Source of the DNA: JBLRWS01 sp047921075
GTDB lineage: Bacteria > Bacteroidota > Rhodothermia > Balneolales > Balneolaceae
Assembly: GCA_047921075.1 (NCBI GenBank)
Contig: JBLRWS010000089.1
Span: forward strand, 1-8,035
Reading direction: 5' to 3'
Length of the DNA: 8,035 nt
Part shown: piece by piece, positions 1 through 5,624 of the stretch
Layout of the letters: every line of letters starts with the position of its first letter
How positions within the stretch are numbered: position 1 is the first letter of the stretch
Notes under the pieces: generated by a model
Told to the model about the DNA's origin: nothing
What the model saw: only the letters and a program-made list of their open reading frames with translations
Databases searched by the model: none
Position numbers and translations under genes: made by a program

Positions 1-626
1 TAGTGTGTAGCTTGAAATTCAATCTCCGGCACCGCAACACGTGCGGCAAACATCACGGCGGGATGAGCTTCCAGCAGCTGCATCGCTTCGGGCTCTGAAC
101 CAACCGGTACGGCAACGGATGCCTGCCGGGGCAGGTGCGATACATGCCGGTCTTCAAACTCGAGTCCCCACGACTGCAGCAGCGCAATGGCATCGCTGCG
201 AGTTACATCCATCGTGAATAACAGGTGAATCGTGGGCGGCATACCTCGCAACCGCTCCAAATGCTTCTCTTTCTCTTCATCGCTGATATCATCGGCAAAC
301 GTCACGTTTTCCGACCCCAAAAATTCAGAGACACGAACATCGCTGACGGACGGGTGCGATCGGATGCGGTGAAGAGCGTCATCACCGTGAGTCCACGTTT
401 GAAAAAAACGAACGGGGCTGAACTGTTCATCGGTAATGGTAAAGTTATGGGCGGTGATCACCGACCGGCTGTACTCGGCGGTTGCGGTGTCGGCAAAGGT
501 AACCGTGATTGCCCCTTCCTGCAGCGTGGGTGTAAACTGCTGAGCGGACAGGGTATGCAGCGGGCTGCTCAACATAAGAAACAGGGCTGCGTAGAAGGTA
601 TGGCGAATAACTCTTGATAGATACAT
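1..626 (-). CDS. Exported protein with two prodomain-like repeats (partial, C-terminus beyond left edge)
   Basis: I do not recognise this gene by name. It reads from an ATG at 626 through 208 complete codons without a stop to the left edge; the last two bases seen are TA, so the next codon is either a stop or Tyr. Residues 1-28 look like a Sec signal peptide: basic start, hydrophobic stretch YAALFLML, and a likely signal peptidase I cut after LSA-28. The mature part has two related units, about residues 38-101 and 132-199. Each starts with a hydrophobic strand (ITVTF, IHLLF) and ends in a helix plus strand with the same signature (ALHRIRSHPSVSDVRV, AMQLLEAHPAVMFAARV). That layout resembles the ferredoxin-like inhibitor or propeptide domains of subtilisin-type proteases, so a catalytic domain could follow outside the window; this is inference. 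Between the units lies an acidic, charged linker. No Shine-Dalgarno is evident. The export call is fairly firm, the function unknown. Confidence 0.75.
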   Translation of the reverse strand, partial: MYLSRVIRHTFYAALFLMLSSPLHTLSAQQFTPTLQEGAITVTFADTATAEYSRSVITAHNFTITDEQFSPVRFFQTWTHGDDALHRIRSHPSVSDVRVSEFLGSENVTFADDISDEEKEKHLERLRGMPPTIHLLFTMDVTRSDAIALLQSWGLEFEDRHVSHLPRQASVAVPVGSEPEAMQLLEAHPAVMFAARVAVPEIEFQATH

Positions 627-682
627 AACCTGGGGAGTTGATTAGAGGTTATTAACAATATAGTATCTGGGGATTTAAAAAC

Positions 683-713
683 AAAAAAGCCCTCCGAAAT
701 GGAAGGCTTTTTT
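683..713 (-). terminator. Intrinsic terminator of the FAS1 gene
   Basis: A 13-bp stem with a 5-base loop and flanking A6/T6 tracts lies 19 bp past the FAS1 stop codon. Read on the minus strand every position pairs, one as G-U. Read on the plus strand the same position is a C-A mismatch. It therefore works best for minus-strand transcripts and separates the FAS1 gene from the partial gene to its left. Confidence 0.85.
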
Positions 714-732
714 GCGGAAAATAGATTTCCTT

Positions 733-1149
733 TTACTGAATCATCACCGTATCGATACTGTGCACGAGTCCATTGGCTGCGGGAATGTCGCCCGTTTCAA
801 CCTCTATACCGAGGTGCTCGGCTGCATCCGCTGCAGGTACTTCACCCTGAAACAGGTGGCCGATCAGTATGTTTTGGAGCATGTCCGGGTTTTGTCGGAG
901 TTGAGTCAATTCGTCGCCAAGCTCTTCAAACGCCTCATCGGTAGGGGCCATAACGGTAAACGGGCCCGGCTCGGAGATGACCATGTGGAGTTCTGCTTCG
1001 GCGAGGAGTTCCGCAAAGATGGTGTGGTCATCACTGTCGTTAATAACATCAAACACCGACTCTTGTGCCACTGCACCGGCGGTAAAGGCGAATAGAAAAA
1101 GAAGTGTGAGAACAGATTTCTTGAGTGAGTTCACTGTGTGAGTATTCAT
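733..1149 (-). CDS. Secreted FAS1 (fasciclin-like) domain protein, short form
   Basis: The 138-residue product begins with a signal peptide (LTLLFLFAFTAGAVA, likely cut after residue 28). A single FAS1 domain fills the rest. The H1 box is FTVMAPTDEAF (residues 64-74), the central His motif is IGHLFQGEV (96-104), and the H2 box is NGLVHSIDTVMI (126-137). FAS1 domains in bacteria are extracytoplasmic adhesion or matrix modules; a binding partner cannot be read from the sequence. The segment between the His motif and H2 is unusually short: the strands usually seen there (GxxLTVxxxxGxVxVNGAxVV) are reduced to about 20 residues, and the protein stops right after H2 without the usual terminal Pro. 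The ATG is chosen because it gives an intact signal peptide. No Shine-Dalgarno precedes it. The gene seems monocistronic, with a palindrome upstream and a terminator downstream. Confidence 0.88.
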   Translation of the reverse strand: MNTHTVNSLKKSVLTLLFLFAFTAGAVAQESVFDVINDSDDHTIFAELLAEAELHMVISEPGPFTVMAPTDEAFEELGDELTQLRQNPDMLQNILIGHLFQGEVPAADAAEHLGIEVETGDIPAANGLVHSIDTVMIQ

Positions 1150-1167
1150 GATATTGATTTATTGAAG

Positions 1168-1188
1168 GTTGGATTTACTATATCCAAC
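1168..1188. promoter_or_regulatory. Inverted repeat upstream of the FAS1 gene (candidate operator)
   Basis: Perfect 7-bp arms GTTGGAT (1168-1174) and ATCCAAC (1182-1188) flank a 7-bp spacer, about 20 to 40 bp upstream of the FAS1 start codon. On the minus strand the spacer side reads TATAGT, which could be a -10 element covered by the palindrome. It could equally be a 5'-UTR hairpin. No regulator is identifiable. Confidence 0.4.
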
Positions 1189-1336
1189 GGAAATAATACA
1201 AGTAATGTTCCATGGTTAAGTCCGCCTAATCGTTATTTTTTTTATTCAAGTATATAGCCGTTTAAAAAATCGAATTAAAAACCGGTTTATTTGTTCTGAA
1301 ATCGGTTTCGCAAGCGTATTTTTGACGTTCCTCCGA

Positions 1337-1369
1337 TTGTGCCGGTGAGGTGAAAGTTTCGTATCTTTC
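1337..1369 (+). promoter_or_regulatory. Candidate Bacteroidota-type promoter for prfC
   Basis: TTG (1337-1339) is followed after 22 bp by TATCTTTC (1362-1369). This fits the TTG-N17-23-TAnnTTTG pattern described for Bacteroidota at all positions except the last. Transcription would start near 1376, giving a leader of about 110 bases. The motif is short, so chance is possible. Confidence 0.35.
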
Positions 1370-1486
1370 GGGTCTTGAGTGCATTTGGTTCGGGGCGATC
1401 GCTGCAATTTTCGACAGCATACCAACCGACACGAATCCCTCAATTGCACCACGAAACAGCAGGCACCCTACGTACCATTTTATACT

Positions 1487-3097
1487 ATGCAGCAGGTAGA
1501 AAGCGACATATCAACCACCATTGCAAAAGAGGTTCAGGCACGGCGCACCTTTGCGATTATCTCTCACCCCGATGCCGGAAAAACCACTCTTACGGAGAAG
1601 TTGCTGCTCTATGGAGGTGCTATTCACGAGGCGGGCTCCATCCGTCAGCGTAAAGCCACGCGCCACGCTGCATCCGACTGGATGAGTATCGAAAAAGAGC
1701 GCGGTATTTCGGTCACCTCATCGGTGCTCCGGTTCGAAAAAGATGGCATCAAATACAACCTGCTCGATACACCGGGCCACAAAGATTTCTCGGAAGATAC
1801 CCTGCGAACCCTGGTGGCTGCCGACTCGGGGCTGATGGTGATTGACGTGGCAAAGGGAGTGGAGGAACAGACCGAAAAACTGTTCGAAGTGTGTAAGCTG
1901 AGACAGGTGCCGGTCATCACCTTTGTGAACAAGTGCGACCGCCCCGGTATGGATCCCCTTGAGGTGCTCAGTAACATTGAAAACAGATTGGGTATTGAAG
2001 CGATTCCCGCCAGCTGGCCCATCGGGTATGGCCCGAAATTTCAAGGGATTTACGATCTGATCGGCAGGCAGATGCATCTCTATCAGAAAGAAAAACACGG
2101 CGCAAAGAAAGCCGAGACGATTGTCTATTCGCTGGATGAGGGGATGGAGGCGTGCACGCTCTCCGATATGGAAAAAGAGAACCTGCTGGAAGAGATTCTG
2201 CTCATACAGGATATGATGGAGGTGATGGATCGGGAGGCGTTTAAGACCGGCAAGGCAACGCCGGTATTTTTTGGCTCGGCGCTGAACAATTTTGGACTGG
2301 ATGTATTTTTAGACTATTTCAAACAGCTTGCACCGCACCCACAACCCTACCTGAATCAAGAGGGTGTTGAGCGGGAACTGGATGCGCCGTTTAGCGGATT
2401 CATCTTTAAACTGCAAGCCAATATGAATCCCGATCACCGCGATTGTGCGGCCTTTATCCGTGTTACCTCCGGAAAGTTTGAACGCGGGCTGCAGGTCACG
2501 CACGCATCAACCGGCAAAAAGGTGAAAATGTCCACCCCACACACATTAATGGGTGACGAGCGCAATATTCTTGAAGAGGCCTACCCGGGTGATATCGTCT
2601 CTCTGTTCAATCCCGGATTTTTCCGTATTGGCTCCACCGTTCATGCCGACAAACCGGTGGTTTTTAATGTGATTCCGCTGTTTACCCCCGAGCATTTCAT
2701 GAAAGCGACCACAAAAGATCCCTTTAAACGAAAGCAGCTTCGCGAGGGGTTAAAGCAGCTGTCGGAAGAGGGGGTGGTTCATGTTTTTGAGGTGCCCAAT
2801 GGCGTGGGTAACGAGTTGCTGTTGGGTACAGTGGGGGTGCTGCAGTTTGAGGTGGTGGAACACCGCATGGCGGGTGAATATGGCGTGGATCTTCATCGCC
2901 AGCCGGTTTCGTATCATGCTGCACGATGGCTGTCTGACAATGCCGAGATGGTGATTCAAAAGCTGGAATCGAGCTACTCCACCCATATCACCAAAGATAT
3001 GGATGGAAACCCGATTGTACTGTTCGACAGCGCCTACGCCCTAAGTCAGGCCGAAGAGAAAGTGGGCGCAGAAAATCTACACAAGTACAAGCAGTAG
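1487..3097 (+). CDS. prfC: Peptide chain release factor 3 (GTPase RF3)
   Basis: RF3 is a ribosome-binding translational GTPase that removes RF1 or RF2 from the ribosome after peptide release. From the ATG at 1487 the protein has 536 residues, close to the ~529 of E. coli RF3. The GTPase motifs are complete: G1 SHPDAGKTT (26-34), the effector segment ERGISVTSS (71-79), DTPGH (94-98), NKCD (148-151) and GSAL (263-266). The stretch RRTFAIISHPDAGKTTLTEKLLL and the segment RQRKATRHAASDWMSIEKERGISV are typical of RF3 rather than EF-G. Domains II and III follow after about residue 300. The frame is open upstream to a GTG at 1379, but those 36 codons lack family similarity, so 1487 is preferred. No Shine-Dalgarno is visible. 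The gene appears monocistronic and converges on the metalloprotease gene with a 9-bp gap. Confidence 0.96.
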   Translation: MQQVESDISTTIAKEVQARRTFAIISHPDAGKTTLTEKLLLYGGAIHEAGSIRQRKATRHAASDWMSIEKERGISVTSSVLRFEKDGIKYNLLDTPGHKDFSEDTLRTLVAADSGLMVIDVAKGVEEQTEKLFEVCKLRQVPVITFVNKCDRPGMDPLEVLSNIENRLGIEAIPASWPIGYGPKFQGIYDLIGRQMHLYQKEKHGAKKAETIVYSLDEGMEACTLSDMEKENLLEEILLIQDMMEVMDREAFKTGKATPVFFGSALNNFGLDVFLDYFKQLAPHPQPYLNQEGVERELDAPFSGFIFKLQANMNPDHRDCAAFIRVTSGKFERGLQVTHASTGKKVKMSTPHTLMGDERNILEEAYPGDIVSLFNPGFFRIGSTVHADKPVVFNVIPLFTPEHFMKATTKDPFKRKQLREGLKQLSEEGVVHVFEVPNGVGNELLLGTVGVLQFEVVEHRMAGEYGVDLHRQPVSYHAARWLSDNAEMVIQKLESSYSTHITKDMDGNPIVLFDSAYALSQAEEKVGAENLHKYKQ

Positions 3098-3106
3098 ACC
3101 CACTCT

Positions 3107-3907
3107 TTATTGCCGGAGCGCGGCCAAATCAGCCTGGCAAAACGATTCGAAGTCGGGGATGGTGCCGCCGAAAAGGTTGGCGAAAAAATCGGCCGTGTTC
3201 ACCGCGTGATACATCACACACTCCTCGACCGTACAGTGCGCGCCATTCTCAACATCGTGATGATCGTCCTGCATTTCTGTGCCGTTGTTTACAAGGCCGA
3301 ACAGATGGCCATACTCGTGGTAGAGAACGGTTGACTCGATCTGCACGCGTGATGGCTGGCCAAGGCCCCCGCTAATCGATTGAATGGTTTCGGAAAAGTA
3401 GGCCGTGGAGGTGTTGAAATAGGCGATGCCCAGCACATTACGGCTCGAAAATTCACCATCCAGAAAAAGAGCGTACGAGGCCAGTCGATTCCCCTGTGTA
3501 AAGGTCTGCCGGTGCTCCTCTTCCAGGTCCCGAACATCTGCAGCGGTGTAACTCTCCTGCCCGCCAGAGGGTATTTCTACCGGATCCTGGATGATAATAG
3601 ACGATTTATCGATATGGCGCGATAGAAAATCGACAAGGTTATCGATGGATTGTTGCCGGGGTGCTGCACCGGGCATGTATTGAATTTCGATGACCAGTTC
3701 GTCGAATGTTTGGTCGGTAACAAAGGCGCTGTTTGATGCGCCCGGTGCCTGTTTATGGTTAAAGGTCCCTTCCGTTGGCGGCGGCGTCTCGTTGTCGTCA
3801 ATCGGTTGCACAGATTGGTCGGAACAGGCGTACAAGGCCATAGCCATGCCTGCAATGAGAATTGAGAAAAAAAGGAATCGGTGCGAGGTGCGTAAAGATG
3901 TAAGCAT
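3107..3907 (-). CDS. Zinc metalloprotease-like lipoprotein
   Basis: From the ATG at 3907 the protein has 266 residues; a TTG two codons upstream is a less likely start. The N-terminus is a lipoprotein signal: FLFFSILIAGMAMALYAC, with the lipobox ending at Cys28, then a low-complexity acidic/proline linker (DDNETPPPTEG). The catalytic signature is HEYGH (197-201) followed by LFGL, and further on HC-x4-C-x-M (His224, Cys225, Cys230, Met232). This recalls the archaemetzincin pattern HExxHxxGxxHCx4CxM, but with 17 extra residues between Gly204 and His224. The third zinc ligand is therefore not at the usual place; His216, His217 or His224 are candidates. Another Cys, in FCQADLAAL (257), lies near the C-terminus. 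It is probably anchored in the envelope facing the periplasm or outside; substrate unknown. The class is well supported, activity is inferred. It is divergent from the GNAT gene across a palindromic region. Confidence 0.85.
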   Translation of the reverse strand: MLTSLRTSHRFLFFSILIAGMAMALYACSDQSVQPIDDNETPPPTEGTFNHKQAPGASNSAFVTDQTFDELVIEIQYMPGAAPRQQSIDNLVDFLSRHIDKSSIIIQDPVEIPSGGQESYTAADVRDLEEEHRQTFTQGNRLASYALFLDGEFSSRNVLGIAYFNTSTAYFSETIQSISGGLGQPSRVQIESTVLYHEYGHLFGLVNNGTEMQDDHHDVENGAHCTVEECVMYHAVNTADFFANLFGGTIPDFESFCQADLAALRQ

Positions 3908-3942
3908 TATCAATACAATGTTTATTTTGGTCAGTAGTATGA

Positions 3943-3979
3943 AAGAATGTTGATAATGAGTTGAAATTTCAACATTCTT
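3943..3979. promoter_or_regulatory. Nested palindromes in the divergent metalloprotease/GNAT region (candidate operator)
   Basis: Two overlapping perfect symmetries occur. AAGAATGTTG (3943-3952) is the exact reverse complement of CAACATTCTT (3970-3979), with 17 bp between them. A 14-bp palindrome GTTGAAATTTCAAC occupies 3960-3973 and shares the CAAC half with the outer repeat. The site lies 36 bp upstream of the metalloprotease start and 87 bp upstream of the GNAT start, where a regulator could control one or both genes. As RNA, the two pairings would exclude each other. There is no T tract, so it is not an intrinsic terminator. Confidence 0.5.
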
Positions 3980-4010
3980 ACTTCTTTAAACAGAGTGTAG
4001 CCTTTAGACA

Positions 4011-4041
4011 TTGTTAAAGAGAGTTCACGAGGCTATGTTCC
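4011..4041 (+). promoter_or_regulatory. Weak candidate promoter for the GNAT gene
   Basis: TTG (4011-4013), a 20-bp spacer and TATGTTCC (4034-4041) partly match the TTG/TAnnTTTG pattern. Transcription would begin about 20 bases before the ATG. The last two bases of the -7 box do not match. Confidence 0.25.
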
Positions 4042-4066
4042 ATTTCTTACGCTGATACCCAAACAT

Positions 4067-4543
4067 ATGAAAGTTCTCTCGCTCGTTGAAGCCGATTTTG
4101 ATAACCCAACCCATGCCAAAGCCGTTGTGGACCTGACCAATGCCTATGCGCAGGACTCGATGGGGCTGAATGATTCGTTGCCCAATACGGTCAAAAACAA
4201 CTTGATCGCTGCGATGAAAGCCCATGGAAATACCTTCAGCTTTCTCGCTTATATGGACGATGTACCCGCCGGTGTAGCGAATTGTTATCTGGCATTTTCT
4301 ACATTTTGCGCAGCCAATGTGTTGAACATACACGACATTGCCGTATCGCCATACTATCGGAACAAGGGTATTGGCGATGCGTTGCTTTCTAAAATAACCG
4401 AGAAGGCCAACGCTCTGGAATGTTGTAAAATCACACTGGAAGTGCGGAAAGATAATCCCGCTCAACATCTGTACCTGCGCAACGGGTTTGAGTTTGGCTC
4501 TCCGCCGATGTACTTCATGAGCAAGCCGTTAAACGAGCGGTAA
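4067..4543 (+). CDS. GNAT-family N-acetyltransferase
   Basis: The 158-residue product is a single GNAT domain, a cytoplasmic enzyme that moves an acetyl group from acetyl-CoA to an amine. Motif A is seen in VLNIHDIAVSPYYRNKGIG (85-103), where RNKGIG (98-103) is the R/Q-x-x-G-x-G loop that holds the CoA pyrophosphate. Motif B follows as ITLEVRKDNPAQHLYLRNGFE (122-142), with the Asn-Pro-Ala and the Tyr-x-x-x-Gly-Phe elements typical of the family. The N-terminal part (residues 1-60), which sets the acceptor specificity, is not diagnostic, so the substrate could be a small amine, an amino acid or a protein. Length is normal. The start is the first ATG in frame and no Shine-Dalgarno precedes it. 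It is divergent from the metalloprotease gene and followed by a probable terminator, so it may be its own unit. Confidence 0.9.
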   Translation: MKVLSLVEADFDNPTHAKAVVDLTNAYAQDSMGLNDSLPNTVKNNLIAAMKAHGNTFSFLAYMDDVPAGVANCYLAFSTFCAANVLNIHDIAVSPYYRNKGIGDALLSKITEKANALECCKITLEVRKDNPAQHLYLRNGFEFGSPPMYFMSKPLNER

Positions 4544-4544
4544 A

Positions 4545-4595
4545 CACGCTTGCGCCACAACTGTTTAGATATTGTGTTCCAAGTGTGACGTTTTT
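4545..4595 (+). terminator. Probable terminator after the GNAT gene
   Basis: A two-part stem can form: CACGCTTG (4545-4552) with CAAGTGTG (4580-4587, one G-U pair), and inside it CACAA (4556-4560) with TTGTG (4572-4576), separated by a symmetric 3/3 internal loop. Three bases later comes T5 (4591-4595). It is weaker than the terminator after lpdA. Confidence 0.4.
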
Positions 4596-4651
4596 GTAAG
4601 GAATGGAGTGGAAAGAGGCCATACATTCTGTTTCAGATAATCGGACATGGT

Positions 4652-5506
4652 ATGAAAAATCGATTCCTTGACGTAAAAAAAGTGGTGGGAGAGATGAGTC
4701 GGGAAACGACTCGTAACCTGCGGGAACTCACGATTCCGAAAGCGTTTGTATTGTCTCTTCTGGCCGGCGCGTTTATCACCTTTGGCGCGCTATTTTCGGT
4801 GTTTCTCTCGGCTGAGGTAGAAACGATGGGCATCGCCCTGCTGCTGCAGGGGTTTGGGTTCTCGGTGGGCTTTTTTATGGTCATTTTGACCGGCTCCCTT
4901 CTCTTTACCGAAACCAATGTGGTACTTCCCGCCTCGCTGCTAAATTGCGATCACAAGGAGTTGATGGCCGGCGCTGCCCGGTTTTGGATGATTGCGATTC
5001 TGGGTAACGTAATCGGTGCTTTTTTAGTCGGCTTTCTGATTATGCTGGCCCATCACTACCCGCAAGAAATTATCGATACGCTGGCGGGCATTGTAGATAA
5101 GAAAATGGCCTATGCCGAAGAGGGTACAGCCACCAGCTGGTTTCAGGTGGTGCTGTCGGGCGTGTTTGGGAACTGGCTGGTTGGGATGGCCGCTGTGTTT
5201 GCCATCATGGGAAAAACCATCATCGGCAAATACATTCCCATCTGGCTGGCGGTAAGCCTCTTTGTGGCCGGCAATTTTCAGCACAGCCCGGCCAATATGG
5301 GCTATTTTTCGCTGATTATGCCGCTGGGCATCGGCCCGGGATGGGTGGATGCCGTGGTGTGGAACCTGATACCGGCCGCCATCGGCAATATTCTGGGAGG
5401 GATCTTTCTGGTGGCTCTTCCATTCTGGTATGCGCTCAATGAGTCGGAGAAAAATGAGATCCACTCCGAGGGAAAACCGGGGAGCGATGAGCAAACCCCA
5501 GGCTGA
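4652..5506 (+). CDS. Formate/nitrite transporter (FNT) family membrane protein
   Basis: The 284-residue protein has a basic cytoplasmic N-terminus (about 30 residues), six hydrophobic segments (roughly 31-55, 62-85, 108-134, 163-187, 194-210 plus the following re-entrant part, and 232-261) and a charged C-terminal tail. FNT proteins are pentameric inner-membrane channels for small monovalent anions such as formate, nitrite or hydrosulfide. Family marks include AGAFITFGALF (38-48), ILTGSLLFTETN (78-89, corresponding to the first half-helix break), SGVFGNWLVGMA (169-180) and FQHSPANM (209-216), whose His211 matches the central pore His of FocA. It is more like the uncharacterised YfdC-type branch than FocA or NirC, judged by these motifs only. 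No formate, nitrite or sulfite enzyme is adjacent, so the anion is unknown. The preceding intergenic DNA has no clear Shine-Dalgarno. Confidence 0.9.
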   Translation: MKNRFLDVKKVVGEMSRETTRNLRELTIPKAFVLSLLAGAFITFGALFSVFLSAEVETMGIALLLQGFGFSVGFFMVILTGSLLFTETNVVLPASLLNCDHKELMAGAARFWMIAILGNVIGAFLVGFLIMLAHHYPQEIIDTLAGIVDKKMAYAEEGTATSWFQVVLSGVFGNWLVGMAAVFAIMGKTIIGKYIPIWLAVSLFVAGNFQHSPANMGYFSLIMPLGIGPGWVDAVVWNLIPAAIGNILGGIFLVALPFWYALNESEKNEIHSEGKPGSDEQTPG

Positions 5507-5624
5507 CATGCGACGTCTCTATTTAATTATCTGCCTGAATATCCGTACCTTTCAGCCGAAAAAAACGGGCTCTGTTTAATCATACGCCCAAAACGAAACA
5601 ACAACGAGTAAACAAAACCATCCC

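Larger units (their letters stand above)
1150..1486. other. Divergent intergenic region between the FAS1 gene and prfC
   Basis: This 337-bp stretch holds no convincing gene. It is A/T-rich on the FAS1 side. It contains an inverted repeat close to the FAS1 start, a 10-bp palindrome AAACCGGTTT at 1279-1288, a promoter-like pair before prfC, and an 8-bp palindrome GCGATCGC at 1395-1402. The last ~108 bases are open in the prfC frame back to a GTG at 1379, but the deduced peptide does not look like release factor 3 and is most likely untranslated leader. Confidence 0.6.

Noticed and set aside
225..617. A 130-codon plus-strand frame opposite the partial left-edge gene
   Set aside because: The minus-strand reading has a signal peptide and internal repeats; the plus reading has no recognisable features.
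1395..1402. GCGATCGC palindrome
   Set aside because: A single 8-bp palindrome in leader DNA is expected by chance, and it is not repeated in the window.
4025..4468. A 147-codon minus-strand frame opposite the GNAT gene
   Set aside because: The plus-strand reading has complete GNAT motifs, so this is a shadow.
4597..4651. Promoter for the FNT gene (TTG at 4594-4596 and TACATTCT at 4622-4629)
   Set aside because: The 25-bp spacing is too long for the pattern and the TTG overlaps the terminator T tract.
5554..5571. Hairpin AGCCG-A7-CGGGCT after the FNT gene as a terminator
   Set aside because: The stem is about 5 bp with a bulge, and only TTT occurs several bases later; too weak to call.
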